Positions 9,276 to 18,494 are shown, counted from the first letter of the stretch. The stretch is DNA of 64,000 bases from Streptomyces tropicalis (GCF_029269835.1 NZ_JARJBB010000013.1:111440-175439), one strand, 5' to 3'. Numbers and translations are program-made. Notes: generated from the letters alone by a model not told the origin.

Positions 9276-10052
9276 TCAGGAGTCCTCGCGCGGTGTCGGG
9301 GCCGCCGCCCGGTGCTGCGCGGCGGCGGCCCGGCCGCCGCCGCGACCGCAGGCGGGGGCCGTCCCCGGCTCGGCCGCCGGTGTCGTCGGCGTCTCGTCCC
9401 GCTGACCCTCGGACCGGGGCGCGGACGGCTGCTCCGCCGGACCGTGCTCGATCTTCGTCCGCGTCCGGAGGCCGTGCGCCAGCGTGTTGGTCACCGTGCA
9501 GTGCGAGACCACGGCGCGGAACGCGGGCACGCGGTCCGGCGGCAGGGCCGGGGCGTGCACCGTCACGGTGATGGCCGTGACACGGGCCGGACGGCCCTCG
9601 GCCATGCGGTGGCGGGCGTCCACGCGCAGCCCGTCGCGGCTGATGCCGTGGCGGTCGAGGAAGCGGCCCGCGTAGTGCGCGACGCAGGAGGCGACGGACG
9701 CGACGAGCAGCTCGACGGGGGTGGGTGCGGTGTCCTCGCCGCCGTCGGACGTGGGCTGGTCGACCGTGAGGACGTGACCGCGGGTGTGGACGGCGTAGAC
9801 GTCGCCGGTCAGGTGCACCGCCTCCACGCGGCCCGGCGGGCCGGCGGGCGGCGGGTCCACGGCGGCGGCGTGGTGCAGCAGCAGCGCGGCGAGCCGCCGG
9901 GCCTCCTCCGGGGTCAGCGACGCCCAGAGTTCGCCCTTGTCCTGGGCCGTGCAGGAGGTCTCCAGGACGACCCGGTCCATGGACGACGGGAGTCCGGGCG
10001 GGGCGAAGCGGGTCACGTCGATGGTGCGGCCGCAGCGCGTTCGGATGGTCAT
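9276..10052 (-). CDS. OsmC-family protein with an extra N-terminal domain
   Basis: 258 residues. The OsmC/Ohr fold spans about residues 80-210, with both redox-active Cys contexts visible (VASVASCVAHYAG and VVSHCTVTNTLAHG) and the TPVELLVAS helix. Family members reduce organic or fatty-acid hydroperoxides. The first 70 residues (from TRCGRTIDVTRFAPPG) form a separate small domain I do not recognise, and the last 45 are Ala/Pro/Gly-rich and probably disordered. It converges on the preceding USP gene with a 21-bp gap. ATG at 10052 follows GGGAGGCGAG. Confidence 0.82.
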   Translation of the reverse strand: MTIRTRCGRTIDVTRFAPPGLPSSMDRVVLETSCTAQDKGELWASLTPEEARRLAALLLHHAAAVDPPPAGPPGRVEAVHLTGDVYAVHTRGHVLTVDQPTSDGGEDTAPTPVELLVASVASCVAHYAGRFLDRHGISRDGLRVDARHRMAEGRPARVTAITVTVHAPALPPDRVPAFRAVVSHCTVTNTLAHGLRTRTKIEHGPAEQPSAPRSEGQRDETPTTPAAEPGTAPACGRGGGRAAAAQHRAAAPTPREDS

Positions 10053-10664
10053 CTCGCCTCCCTGCCGGTCGCGCGGCCGGCCCGGCACCGGCCGGCCGGG
10101 AGTCACGGCCGCTCCCTGACCGGGGCGGCGCGCGCACTCCGCCGGCCGGGCGGGGGCCGCGGGTCGGGCCCGGCACCCGGTGGCCCGGCTGCCGATCTCC
10201 GGTCCTCGGTCGTCCGTGGCCCGGTGGCCCGATGGCCGGTCCTCGGTGGCCGATCGGCGGTCCTCGGACGCCCGAGTGGCCGGTCGCCGGTCGCCGGTCG
10301 CAGCGTCCGCCCCGCCCGATCGGCCGGAAGCACCATCGGCCCCGCGCCGGCCCGTTCGGGGCGGGGCGCGTCGGTCGGGCGGCGACCGTCTCCAGGACCG
10401 TCGCCGACCGGGCGGTCGCGGCCGGGGCCCGGCTCGCGGGGACGCGGAACCGGATCGCCGGGGTACGGGCCCCGCCGGTCGCAGGTCCCAGTCGACCGCC
10501 GGGGCGGTGGCGATGTCTGGGGCCGAACAGGCCACCCACGCCCGCGAAGGTCCCGCACGGCGATTCCGCCGCGCCGGGTGCCGTCCCCTCCGCTTCCGCC
10601 CGGTCGCTCCTCCGCGCCCGAGGCCCGGGTGGAGGTGGCCCCACCCGTCGCCCGTCCCGTCCGG
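10053..10664. repeat. 612-bp non-coding stretch with degenerate short repeats
   Basis: Between the OsmC start and the end of the V-ATPase operon I see no credible gene. GGTCCTCGG occurs three times (10201, 10238, 10259) and GGTCGCC in tandem at 10282-10300. At 10349-10362, GGCCCGTTCGGGGC is a palindrome related to the CCGAACGG core of the DosR-like boxes but lacks the GGG/CCC ends. The OsmC promoter should lie here. Confidence 0.45.
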
Positions 10665-11294
10665 CTACGGGTGGAGCCGGGGCGGGGTGTGGGACGCGGC
10701 CCAGCGGCGGCGGACGGACTCCTCGTGCTCGGTCTGTTCCAGCGCCTGGTCCGCGGCTGCGAGTTCCGCGGTGAGGCGGGGGATCCAGTGGCGGCGCAGC
10801 GCGCGGACGCGCTGCCGGGTGCGGTCGGCCTCGGCAGACAGCAGGGCGGCGGCGGCCAGGGCGACGGCGTACCGCGCCCCGGCCTCGACGGCGTCCCGGT
10901 AGGCCGCCTCGGCGTGGACCAGGGCCGTGGAGCGGGCCGCCGCCGCGCCGGGATCGCGGGCCGGGGGTGTCCAGGCGCTGCCGGAGGGGTGGCGGACGCC
11001 CATCAGCACGTCCCAGCTCACGTCGAGCGTGCCCGGGGTGCCGGGAGCCGCCTGCGCGACGGATCCCTCTCCCGCGATCACCACCCCTTTCACCAGCCAG
11101 TCCTCCGCGGCGGCGATCAGCTCCCGCCAGCGTGCCTCGGCCGTGCGTGCGGTGTCCTCCTGGGCGCGCCGCCGGTCCAGGAGCAGGCGCATCTTGCGTT
11201 CCAGCAGGTCGGCGCCGCGCTCCGCCGCGGCGAGCCGGCGGCGCAGGCGCAACCGGCCGGCGCGACCGGGCAGCCGGCTGCGGCGGGCGGTCAC
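10665..11294 (-). CDS. V/A-type ATPase subunit D (central rotor shaft)
   Basis: 209 residues, the normal length for subunit D, which forms the coiled-coil shaft turning inside the A3B3 head. Two long helices are evident: the N-terminal LERKMRLLLDRRRAQEDTARTAEARW and the C-terminal LRRHWIPRLTAELAAADQALEQTEHEE, around the DVSWDVLMGVRHPSG centre. Its GTG start overlaps the stop of subunit B as GTGA. It is the last gene of the operon. Confidence 0.88.
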   Translation of the reverse strand: MTARRSRLPGRAGRLRLRRRLAAAERGADLLERKMRLLLDRRRAQEDTARTAEARWRELIAAAEDWLVKGVVIAGEGSVAQAAPGTPGTLDVSWDVLMGVRHPSGSAWTPPARDPGAAAARSTALVHAEAAYRDAVEAGARYAVALAAAALLSAEADRTRQRVRALRRHWIPRLTAELAAADQALEQTEHEESVRRRWAASHTPPRLHP

Positions 11295-12733
11295 GGCTCC
11301 GCCCCGGTCGGCCCGGCCCGTCCGGGCGGCGGGGCGCCGGGGCCCGCCGCCGGGCCGGGACCCCCGGTGGCCCGCAGGCGCCGGCGGAGCAGGTCGGCGG
11401 GGAGCATGCCGAGGTGTGCCGCGGGGAGGTGGAGCAGGACCTGCCAGGCCCGTTCGAGGGCCGCGTCGAGGGGGCGGTTCTCGTCCTGGCCCTGGGCGAC
11501 GAAGTCGCGGAGGAAGGCGTCCTCCATGTCGAGGTGCCGGCGGTCGGCGGGGCCGAGCGCGGACTGCCCGACGAGGTCGGCGAGTTCGCGGACCTGGCGG
11601 GCCCGGGCCAGCGCGGCGATGAGCTGGGCGGCGACCGCCGGGTGGTCCTCGCGGGTGCGGCCCGCGCCGGCACCCGAACGCAGCAGCCGGGACAGCGACG
11701 ACAGGGGGTCGACGGGCGGGTACACCCCGCGGGCGTGGGCGGCGGGCGCGAGGACGATCTGTCCCTCCGTGATGTATCCGGTGAGGTCGGGGACGGGATG
11801 GGTGATGTCCCCGGCCGGCATGGTCAGCACCGGCAGCACGGTCACGGATCCGGGGCGCCCGCGGATCCTCCCGCAGCGCTCGTAGAGGGAGGCGAAGTCG
11901 CTGTACAGGTATCCGGGGTAGGCGCGCCGGGCCGGGATCTCGCCGCGGGAGGCGGAGACCTCGCGCAGGGCCTCCGCGTAGGCGGTCATGTCGCCCATCA
12001 CGACGAGGACGTGGCGGCCGCCGGTGAAAGCGAGGTGCTCGGCCACGGTCAGGGCGATGCGGGGGGTCAGCAGGCGTTCGATCACCGGGTCGTCGGCGGT
12101 GTTGAGGAGGAGGACCAGTTCGCCGGCCGCGGCGCGCTCGCCGAGTCCCTCGCGGACGGCGAGCGCCTCGGCGTGGGTCAGGCCGAGTCCGGCGAAGACG
12201 ACGCAGAAGGGCTCGCCGCCGCACGAGGACTGTGCGGCGATCTGCACGGCGAGTTCGAGGTGCGGGAGTCCCGCGGCCGAGAACACCGGCAGTTTCTGGC
12301 CCCGCACCAGGGTGGTCAGCACGTCGATGGCGCCGACACCGGTGAGTACGGGCTCGGCCGGCGGTGTGCGGCGCACCGGGTTGACGGGCGCCCCGGCGAC
12401 GTCGGCGGTGTCCGGGGCGAAGACGGGTGGCCCGCCGTCGACGGGTTCCCCGCGGCCGTTGCACGTGCGGCCCAGCCAGCCGGGCCCGACGGGGATGCGC
12501 AGCGGCGAGCCGGTGAACGCGATCCGGGTACGGCGGGGGTCGAGGCCCGAGGTGCCCTCCAGCACCTGGACGACGGCGAGGTCCCGGTCGACCTCCAGGA
12601 CGAGCCCGTGGCGGGGCGCGCCGTCCGCGGTGCGGACCAGCGCGAACTCGTCCCACCCGACGCCCGCGACGCCGTCGACCAGGAGGAGCGGGCCGCGCAG
12701 CTCGCGCACGGCGGTGTACTCGACCTCGCTCAC
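11291..12733 (-). CDS. V/A-type ATPase subunit B (non-catalytic)
   Basis: 480 residues. As expected for subunit B, the P-loop is absent: VFSAAGLPHLELAVQIA stands where subunit A has GGFGTGKT. Family blocks include the N-terminal barrel, LGRTCNGRGEPVDGG, VVMGDMTAYAEALREVSASRGEIPARRAYPGYLYSDFA (read in parts), and PAGDITHPVPDLTGYITEGQI. It alternates with subunit A in the head and completes the catalytic sites. It follows subunit A with a 4-bp gap. Confidence 0.95.
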   Translation of the reverse strand: MSEVEYTAVRELRGPLLLVDGVAGVGWDEFALVRTADGAPRHGLVLEVDRDLAVVQVLEGTSGLDPRRTRIAFTGSPLRIPVGPGWLGRTCNGRGEPVDGGPPVFAPDTADVAGAPVNPVRRTPPAEPVLTGVGAIDVLTTLVRGQKLPVFSAAGLPHLELAVQIAAQSSCGGEPFCVVFAGLGLTHAEALAVREGLGERAAAGELVLLLNTADDPVIERLLTPRIALTVAEHLAFTGGRHVLVVMGDMTAYAEALREVSASRGEIPARRAYPGYLYSDFASLYERCGRIRGRPGSVTVLPVLTMPAGDITHPVPDLTGYITEGQIVLAPAAHARGVYPPVDPLSSLSRLLRSGAGAGRTREDHPAVAAQLIAALARARQVRELADLVGQSALGPADRRHLDMEDAFLRDFVAQGQDENRPLDAALERAWQVLLHLPAAHLGMLPADLLRRRLRATGGPGPAAGPGAPPPGRAGPTGAEP

Positions 12734-12737
12734 GGGT

Positions 12738-14477
12738 TCACCGCACCTCCTTCAGTCGGGCCAGCACGGTGTCCCGGGCCGCCGCGATGCCCGCGGTCTC
12801 CCGTGGGCCCGCCTCCTCGCGGGCCCGCAGCAGCGGGGTGAAGTCGACCTCCTCGACGGAGTCGGCGCGGGCGGCGGTGTCCGCGGTCCGCGCGCACGCG
12901 TCGGCCACGGCGAGCACCGCGTCGGCGAGGGCGGCGGTCCTGGCGGGTGAGCAGGTGGCGTCGGCCGGGGACAGCGCGCTCTGCTGGAGCAGTCCCTCGC
13001 GCAGCAGCCGCCCGCCCAGGACGCTCATCCGCTCGGCGGGGGGCAGCGCGGTGATGCCGACGAGTTCGACGAGGTCGGCGAGCCGGTCGGCCTCCGCGAG
13101 CAGCCGGGTGACGCGGGCGCGGCGGGCGGACAGGTCGGGGTCGTCCTGTCCGGCGGGGCCGCGGGCGAGGGGGGCCGCGTCCCGGGAGAAGGAGTCGGCC
13201 CAGGAGACGGCGGGGTAGTGGCGGGCGTAGGCGAGGTCGCGGTCGAGGGCCCACAGGCAGCGCACGAACCGCTCGGTGTGCGCCGTGACGGGTTCGGTGA
13301 AGTCGCCGCCGGGCGGGGAGACGGCGCCGAGCAGGGTCACCGATCCGGTGGTGCCGCCGAGGGTGCGCACCACGGCGGCCCGTTCGTAGAAGGCGGCCAG
13401 CTCGGAGGCGAGGCCGGCGGGGTAGCCCTCTTCGGCGGGCAGTTCGCCCATGCGGGCCGCGAACTCCCGCAGGGCCTCGGCCCAGCGGGAGGTGGAGTCG
13501 GCGATCACGACCACGTCGAGGCCCATGTCGCGGAAGTACTCGGCGACGGTGGCCGCGGTGTGGACGCCGGCCTCGCGGGCCATCATCGGCATGTCGGAGG
13601 TGTTCGCGACGACGACGGTGCGGTCGGCGAGGAGTCCGCCGGTACGGGGGTCCTCCAGCCGGGACAGTTCGGCGATCACCTCGGCCATCTCGTTGCCGCG
13701 CTCGCCGCAGCCCACGTAGACGATGACGTCCGCGTCGCACCACTTGGCGATCTGGTGGAGCAGCATCGTCTTGCCGGTGCCGAAGCCGCCGGGCACGGCG
13801 ACGGTGCCGCCGCGGGCCACCGGGAAGAGCAGGTCGATGACGCGCTGGCCGGTGACGAGCGGCGACCGGGGCGCGAGGCGTTCCCGTACGGGCCGCGGGG
13901 TGCGCACCCCGCACGGTTCGGACAGGTGGACGGGCGTGCCGCCGACGACGGCGACCGGGTCGTCGGCCCGGTAGCGGCCGGCGGGTGCGAGGTCCTGCAC
14001 GGGGCCGGAGCAGCCCGCGGGGACGAGGATCCGCAGCTGCGGGTCGCCCGGTACGTCGCCGAGGACGTCGCCGGCGGCCACCGTGTCGCCGGCGCGGGCG
14101 CGCGGGGTGAAGGGCCAGGTGCGGTCGTCGTCGGGCGGGGGGCCGCCGGATGCGGCGAGGAGCCGGTCGCCGGCCGCGTCCAGCGGGCGGAGCAGGCCGT
14201 CGAAGACGCCGCCGAGCAGTGCGGGGCCCAGCCGCACGGTGAGCGGGTGGCCCTGCGGCCGGGCCGGATGGCCGGGGGCCAGGGAACCGGTGTAGGCATA
14301 GGCCTGGGCAGTGGCGACGCCGTCCCTGATGGCGACGACCTCGCCGGGGAGCCGTGCCGGGCCCAGGAGCACCAGGTCGTGCATGGCCACGCCGGGGACG
14401 TAGCCGAACTCGACCAGCGGCCCGGCCACGCGGACCACGGACGGCTCCGGGACTCCGCCCGGCGTCACGGCGCCCAC
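12738..14477 (-). CDS. V/A-type ATPase subunit A (catalytic)
   Basis: 579 residues. Walker A GGFGTGKTMLLHQ is at about 224; the family norm is GPFGSGKT, so Pro is Gly and Ser is Thr here, both tolerable. Walker B and the arginine region follow (VVVIADSTSRWAEALRE, GYPAGLASELAAFYERA). The non-homologous insertion typical of V-type A subunits is present but short. It hydrolyses or makes ATP. GTG at 14477 has GGAGG five bases upstream; an alternative GTG at 14468 would give a GTGA overlap with subunit E but lacks a ribosome site. Confidence 0.95.
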   Translation of the reverse strand: MGAVTPGGVPEPSVVRVAGPLVEFGYVPGVAMHDLVLLGPARLPGEVVAIRDGVATAQAYAYTGSLAPGHPARPQGHPLTVRLGPALLGGVFDGLLRPLDAAGDRLLAASGGPPPDDDRTWPFTPRARAGDTVAAGDVLGDVPGDPQLRILVPAGCSGPVQDLAPAGRYRADDPVAVVGGTPVHLSEPCGVRTPRPVRERLAPRSPLVTGQRVIDLLFPVARGGTVAVPGGFGTGKTMLLHQIAKWCDADVIVYVGCGERGNEMAEVIAELSRLEDPRTGGLLADRTVVVANTSDMPMMAREAGVHTAATVAEYFRDMGLDVVVIADSTSRWAEALREFAARMGELPAEEGYPAGLASELAAFYERAAVVRTLGGTTGSVTLLGAVSPPGGDFTEPVTAHTERFVRCLWALDRDLAYARHYPAVSWADSFSRDAAPLARGPAGQDDPDLSARRARVTRLLAEADRLADLVELVGITALPPAERMSVLGGRLLREGLLQQSALSPADATCSPARTAALADAVLAVADACARTADTAARADSVEEVDFTPLLRAREEAGPRETAGIAAARDTVLARLKEVR

Positions 14478-14983
14478 AGGTCCTCCGTGCGGGCGCCGAG
14501 GCGGGTCAGTGCGCGCTCGGCGAGGGCGGCCGGGGTCAGGTCCACGCGGCGTCCCGGAGCGGCGGCGACGACACCGCCGCCGGGGCCGGGGGTGATGGTG
14601 GCGTCCGGGCCGAGCAGCCGGTGCGCCCGCGCGGCGAGGGCCTCGGGAAGGCCGTCGCGGTGCGCGGCCTCGGTGCGGACGCCGTCGGCGACCCGGCGGC
14701 GCAGGGTGTCGAAGGCCGCCTGCCGGGCCGCGAGTTCGGCGTGCGCGGCGTCGCGGCGGGCGTGGACCAGGTCGAGGGCGGCTGCGGCGGCGCCGTCGCG
14801 GCGGCCGGTCTCCCGGGCCTCGGCGAGGACGACGTCGGCGCGGGCGCGGGCGGCGGCGAGCGTCTCCCTCGCGTCGGCGCGGGCGCGGGCCGCCTCGGCC
14901 GCGGCGTCGGCGCGGGCCTCGGCGAGAAGGGCCGCACGGACGGGTTCGAGGGCCGCGTCGCAGCGGCGGCTCGTCGCGGTCAC
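14465..14983 (-). CDS. V/A-type ATPase subunit E (peripheral stalk)
   Basis: 172 residues. The N-terminal half is a long Ala/Arg/Glu-rich helix (RAALLAEARADAAAEAARARADARETLAAARARADVVLAEARE region, read in parts) and the C-terminal half a small globular domain, the layout of subunit E, which with subunit G/H forms the stator stalk. GTG at 14983 overlaps the stop of subunit F as GTGA. Composition makes this assignment rest mainly on operon position. Confidence 0.75.
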   Translation of the reverse strand: MTATSRRCDAALEPVRAALLAEARADAAAEAARARADARETLAAARARADVVLAEARETGRRDGAAAAALDLVHARRDAAHAELAARQAAFDTLRRRVADGVRTEAAHRDGLPEALAARAHRLLGPDATITPGPGGGVVAAAPGRRVDLTPAALAERALTRLGARTEDLWAP

Positions 14984-15198
14984 GGCGGCAGCACCACCAT
15001 CAGGGGCGGCCCGGCGGCGGGGCGGTCGCCGAGGGCGTCGGCGGCCCGCGGGGTGAGGAAGACGAGGACCACGTCGGCGGGCAGGGCGTCCCAGGCCGCC
15101 CGTGCGGTGCCGGGGTCCTCCGCGGGGAGCACGACCACGCCGGCGAGGGCGAGTCCGCCGACCCTGGTCCGCTCTCCGATGGCGGCCACGGTCCCCAT
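14980..15198 (-). CDS. V/A-type ATPase subunit F
   Basis: 72 residues, shorter than the usual 100 or so. The N-terminal MGTVAAIGERTRVGGLALAGV matches the F-subunit start (the GxxxxxxGFxLAGV pattern), and VVLVFLTPRAADAL the following strand. Subunit F sits on the central shaft with D and regulates coupling. It seems to lack the C-terminal regulatory helix of longer homologues. ATG at 15198 lies 3 bp after the proteolipid gene. Confidence 0.78.
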   Translation of the reverse strand: MGTVAAIGERTRVGGLALAGVVVLPAEDPGTARAAWDALPADVVLVFLTPRAADALGDRPAAGPPLMVVLPP

Positions 15199-15201
15199 CG
15201 G

Positions 15202-15612
15202 TCAGGCCCGCCCGAGCAGGAGGATCGCGACGACCAGGCCGTAGACGGCGATGCCCTCGGCCAGGCCGACGATCACCATGGCGCGGCCGAAGAGCTCGGG
15301 CCGTTCGCTGAGGGCGGCCAGCGCGGCGGCTCCCGTGTAGGCGACGGCGATGGACGCGCCGATCGACGCGCCGGCCACGGCGATGGCCGCGCCGATGAGG
15401 GCGGCGCCGCCCGCTCCCGTCGTGCTCCCGCCGCCGGCGGCCTGCGCGGGCGCCGACAGGGCGGTCAGGACGATGACCCCGGCACCGCCGAGGAGGACCG
15501 CGTCGGCGGCCAGGATCCACCGCAGCGCGTGCCGGGGCCGGCGGCGGGCGAGCAGACGGACGGCCGCGAAGGCCGCGGCGACGAGCGGCAGGACGATCAG
15601 CCAGGCGAGCAT
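15202..15612 (-). CDS. V/A-type ATPase proteolipid subunit K/c
   Basis: 136 residues. The C-terminal hairpin (about 70-95 and 106-132) is the rotor-ring unit, with the ion-carrying Glu119 in GLAEGIAVYG. Two further hydrophobic segments (4-22 and 31-52) precede it and end in APAQAA, which resembles a cleavage site; the mature protein may keep only the hairpin or all four helices. Glu119 is followed by Gly rather than Ser/Thr, which hints at protons rather than sodium, but this is weak. It overlaps subunit I by 16 bp. Confidence 0.88.
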   Translation of the reverse strand: MLAWLIVLPLVAAAFAAVRLLARRRPRHALRWILAADAVLLGGAGVIVLTALSAPAQAAGGGSTTGAGGAALIGAAIAVAGASIGASIAVAYTGAAALAALSERPELFGRAMVIVGLAEGIAVYGLVVAILLLGRA

Positions 15613-17033
15613 GCGGTCACCTCCGGTTCCGCGCCGCGGGGCGCGGGGTGGGCCGGCCGGACGTGCCAGGGCCGGAACGGCCGGCCCTGGGACTCGAAGA
15701 GCCGGGAGAAGAGCTCGTAGTACTCGAGCCGCAGGGCCTGCACCGCGGCCACCAGGGCCTCCAGGGCGAAGGTGAGGGCGGTCCCGGCCGCGAAGAGGAC
15801 GACGGCGCCCGCGAGTCCGGGGCCGCCGTGCCGGGCCAGGCCCAGGGTGCCGCGCCACACGAGGGCGGCGAGGGCGGCGTGGGTGAGCCCGAAGGCGGCG
15901 AGCCGGGCGAAGGAGACCGTGTTGGTGGCGACGCGCACGACCACGTCGTACAGCCGCACCGCGGTCTCGGAGCCGCCCGCGAAGCCGCCCCGGGTGGTGG
16001 CGAAGAAGCCGGCCGCGGTGAGCGCGAGCCCCACCACGGCGAGCGCGGCGCCGGCGGCGGCCGCGCCGGGGCGGTGCACGGCGAGGGCGAGCACGCCGGA
16101 CGCGACGCCCAGGTGGACCGCGAGGCCGCCGCCGCCCGTCGCCGCGTACAGGGCGCCCGAGGGACCCCGCTCGCGCCAGCGGTTGACGGCGCCCGCCACG
16201 TGCGCGCAGGCCAGCAGCACGGCACCCAGGACCACGGCGGCGACGAGCAGCCGCTCGGGGTCGTCCAGCGGGTTCAGCCACAGCACCGGCAGCAGGCCGG
16301 TGGGCCCGAAGAACTCCCCGTAGGCGAAGCCGGCCGCGATCCCGCAGGCCCCGGCGCCCAGGAGGAAGGGCCAGATCCGCCGGACCGGCTCCGCCCGGCG
16401 GGGCGGGCGGAGCCACAGCAGCACGCCCATCAGCACCAGCAGCGCCCCGTGGCCCACGTCCCCGAACATGATGCCGAAGAGGGCCACGTAGACGACGCCG
16501 GCCGGCCAGGACGGGTCGAGGTCCGCGTACGGCACCGTCCCGTACGCGGACACCAGCGGGGTGAACGCGGGCCGGTCGGGCCGCCGCACCCCCGGCAGCA
16601 GGGTGGGCGGGTCGACGCCGCGGGGGCGGCTCAGCGGCACGAGGACGGCGCCGGTGCCGCGCAGCCGCTCGGCCAGCCCGGGGACGGCGGCGGACGGGCA
16701 CCAGCCGGCCAGGGCCGTGACGTCGCCCTGCCGGACCCCGCCGCGGGCCCGCTCCTCCAGTTCCGCCTCGCCCTTGAGCAGGGCGCCGCCGAGGTCTCCC
16801 CCGGGCGCGTCCGCGACGGGCCCGGCCGGGTCCAGCCGGGCGGGACCGGGATGGCCGCCGGCCGCCTGGAGCCGCCGGGCGGCAGGGCCGGGCGCCGCAC
16901 CCTCCGCGACGTCCAGCTCGACGCAGCCGGCGTCGGCCAGCCGGACCAGCGCGGCACGCAGCGCGACGCGCGGCACGACGACGGCCACCCGCCGCATCCG
17001 GACCGGCAGCAGTGCCTCAGACCAGGGCATCAC
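15597..17033 (-). CDS. V/A-type ATPase membrane subunit I/a
   Basis: 478 residues, short for the family (about 600-650). The cytosolic N-terminal arm (1-180) is reduced, and the membrane part (about 180-450) shows seven to eight helices, including the conserved FGIMFGDVGHGALLVLMG, the GEFFG loop and the VSFARLAAFGLTHAALA segment that contains the half-channel region. It is the static partner of the proteolipid ring. ATG at 17033 overlaps the end of subunit C by 17 bp. Confidence 0.92.
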   Translation of the reverse strand: MMPWSEALLPVRMRRVAVVVPRVALRAALVRLADAGCVELDVAEGAAPGPAARRLQAAGGHPGPARLDPAGPVADAPGGDLGGALLKGEAELEERARGGVRQGDVTALAGWCPSAAVPGLAERLRGTGAVLVPLSRPRGVDPPTLLPGVRRPDRPAFTPLVSAYGTVPYADLDPSWPAGVVYVALFGIMFGDVGHGALLVLMGVLLWLRPPRRAEPVRRIWPFLLGAGACGIAAGFAYGEFFGPTGLLPVLWLNPLDDPERLLVAAVVLGAVLLACAHVAGAVNRWRERGPSGALYAATGGGGLAVHLGVASGVLALAVHRPGAAAAGAALAVVGLALTAAGFFATTRGGFAGGSETAVRLYDVVVRVATNTVSFARLAAFGLTHAALAALVWRGTLGLARHGGPGLAGAVVLFAAGTALTFALEALVAAVQALRLEYYELFSRLFESQGRPFRPWHVRPAHPAPRGAEPEVTACSPG

Positions 17034-18057
17034 GGGCCCCCGGGGCTGCTCCGCCGCGTGCGGCCAGGGCCAGCGCGCCCCGGACGGCCCACGCGTCTGC
17101 CGACATCACGGCGACCGCTCCGACGACGACGGCGGGGCCGGTGCGTGCCGTGCGCACGGTGGCCCGGCCGTCGGTGTCCAGCGTGTGCCACCAGTGCAGT
17201 TCGGCCCGCCAGAGGTCCCCGGCCGTGCCGGCGTCGTCGAGCACCCACCGGGCCGTCGCGGGCAGGGCGTGCCGGAAGCCGTCGTACGTGGACGCGTCCA
17301 CGGCGCGGACGCCGAGCAGGGCCGTGGCGCTGCGGCGGGCACCGTCGGACAGGTCCCGCCGGTGCACGAAGTACTCCCGGGCGGTGACCAGCGCGGCCCG
17401 GCCCGCGGCCCAGCGGCGGCCCTCGGGGGCGGCGGCCGAGGCGGTGGCCGTGTGCAGCGCGGCCGTGAGGCGCATCGCGCTGAGGAGCGGGCCCGGGATG
17501 TCGCTCCCGGGGTCGCCCCAGGCGGAGGCCGCGAGTGCGGCACGGACCGCGGCGGGCGTCGCCGCGGCCGCGAGGGTGCGCCATGCGGTCGCCAGGGCGC
17601 CCGGCTCGTACGGCCGCGGGCGGTCGGGGAGCCCGGCGTCGGCGGCCGGTGCCGGTTCCCGCGGATCCTCCGCGCCCGGGGGCGGGGACGCGGTCGGTTC
17701 GTCGGAGCCGGGCGGCACGCTGCGTGGCGGGGTGGGGTCGGGGGGAGGACACAGCAGCGCGGTGACGTTGGCGATCTCGAAGCCCGCGGCGAGCGGGCGC
17801 AGGATGCCGACCCCGCCCCGGGGCAGCCATCCCGCGAGGACCCGCAGGTGCCACAGCAGCGTCGCCGCGACGGCCCGCTGGGCCGCGGGCAGGGACTCCA
17901 CGGTGCGGATCCGGGACCGGTACGGCGTCGCGTCGAGCCGCCGCAGAGCCTCGTCGAGGCTGCGGCTGCGGGCGAGTTCGCGGGCGCCCTCCGGGCCGGC
18001 GCAGCGGGCCGCGAGGGCGCGCGCCCGGACCGTGCCGGCCACCCAGCCGGCGCTCAT
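17017..18057 (-). CDS. V/A-type ATPase subunit C/d-like
   Basis: 346 residues, matching the funnel-shaped C/AC39 subunit that links the rotor shaft to the proteolipid ring. Supporting blocks: RARALAARC near the N terminus, NVTALLCPPP and the C-terminal TARTGPAVVVGAVAVMSADAWAVRGAL, where family members keep a similar strand-helix ending. A Pro/Asp-rich insertion of about 45 residues splits the middle. ATG at 18057 overlaps the preceding stop as ATGA. The assignment leans on position between stalk and I. Confidence 0.8.
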   Translation of the reverse strand: MSAGWVAGTVRARALAARCAGPEGARELARSRSLDEALRRLDATPYRSRIRTVESLPAAQRAVAATLLWHLRVLAGWLPRGGVGILRPLAAGFEIANVTALLCPPPDPTPPRSVPPGSDEPTASPPPGAEDPREPAPAADAGLPDRPRPYEPGALATAWRTLAAAATPAAVRAALAASAWGDPGSDIPGPLLSAMRLTAALHTATASAAAPEGRRWAAGRAALVTAREYFVHRRDLSDGARRSATALLGVRAVDASTYDGFRHALPATARWVLDDAGTAGDLWRAELHWWHTLDTDGRATVRTARTGPAVVVGAVAVMSADAWAVRGALALAARGGAAPGARDALV

Positions 18058-18494
18058 CCGGCTCCCCCGCCGTCCGCGGCGCCGCGGAGCGCGTCCGCGA
18101 CGACCCGGTCCACCAGTGCGGGCATCCGCGCCGCGGCACGGCGGGACAGGTCCCGGGCCGCCGCCCGTCCCGCCCGGCGGACTTCGTCGGCTCGCGCGGC
18201 GGCCGCGCCGCGCCCCTCGGCGAAGCCGGCGGCGTGGGCCTCGGCGCGTCCGGCGCGGGCCCGTTCGGCGATCTCCTCGGCCGCCCGGTACGCCTGCCGC
18301 CGCACCGCGTCCGCCTCGGCCTGCCCCGCACGCCGGATGTCCGCGGCCTCGTCCTGCGCCCCGGCGAGGAGGGAGAGGAGCGGCTCCAGTTCCGCCGCGC
18401 GGTCCGCCGCCCGGTCGGCGGGTACGCCCGCCGCCGCGGCTCCGGCCGTACCGGCCGGGCGGAAGCGCGCGAGGAAGTCGTGGAATCGGAGCAC
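18054..18494 (-). CDS. V/A-type ATPase stalk subunit (G/H-like)
   Basis: 146 residues, almost entirely one Ala/Glu/Arg-rich helix after a short N terminus (VLRFHDFLARFRPAG), with a YRAAEEIAERARAGRAEAHAAGFAEG-type heptad pattern (read in parts). That is the look of subunit G/H of the peripheral stator. GTG at 18494 has GGGAG eight bases upstream. It is the first gene of the operon; the promoter lies in the 195 bp shared with the divergent CBS gene, where a DosR-like box sits. Confidence 0.75.
   Translation of the reverse strand: MLRFHDFLARFRPAGTAGAAAAGVPADRAADRAAELEPLLSLLAGAQDEAADIRRAGQAEADAVRRQAYRAAEEIAERARAGRAEAHAAGFAEGRGAAAARADEVRRAGRAAARDLSRRAAARMPALVDRVVADALRGAADGGGAG

Noticed and set aside
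10349..10362. GGCCCGTTCGGGGC as a further box
   Set aside because: It shares the central CCGAACGG-like core but lacks GGG-N8-CCC ends and lies about 300 bp from any start.
9312..15056. Long plus-strand open frames (for example 9312-11885 and 13218-15056) across OsmC and V-ATPase genes
   Set aside because: They mirror minus-strand genes with clear family blocks, show no domains and no ribosome sites.
15202..15612. Sodium specificity of the V-ATPase
   Set aside because: The ion-site neighbourhood is not decisive without an alignment; I only note that Ser/Thr does not follow the Glu.
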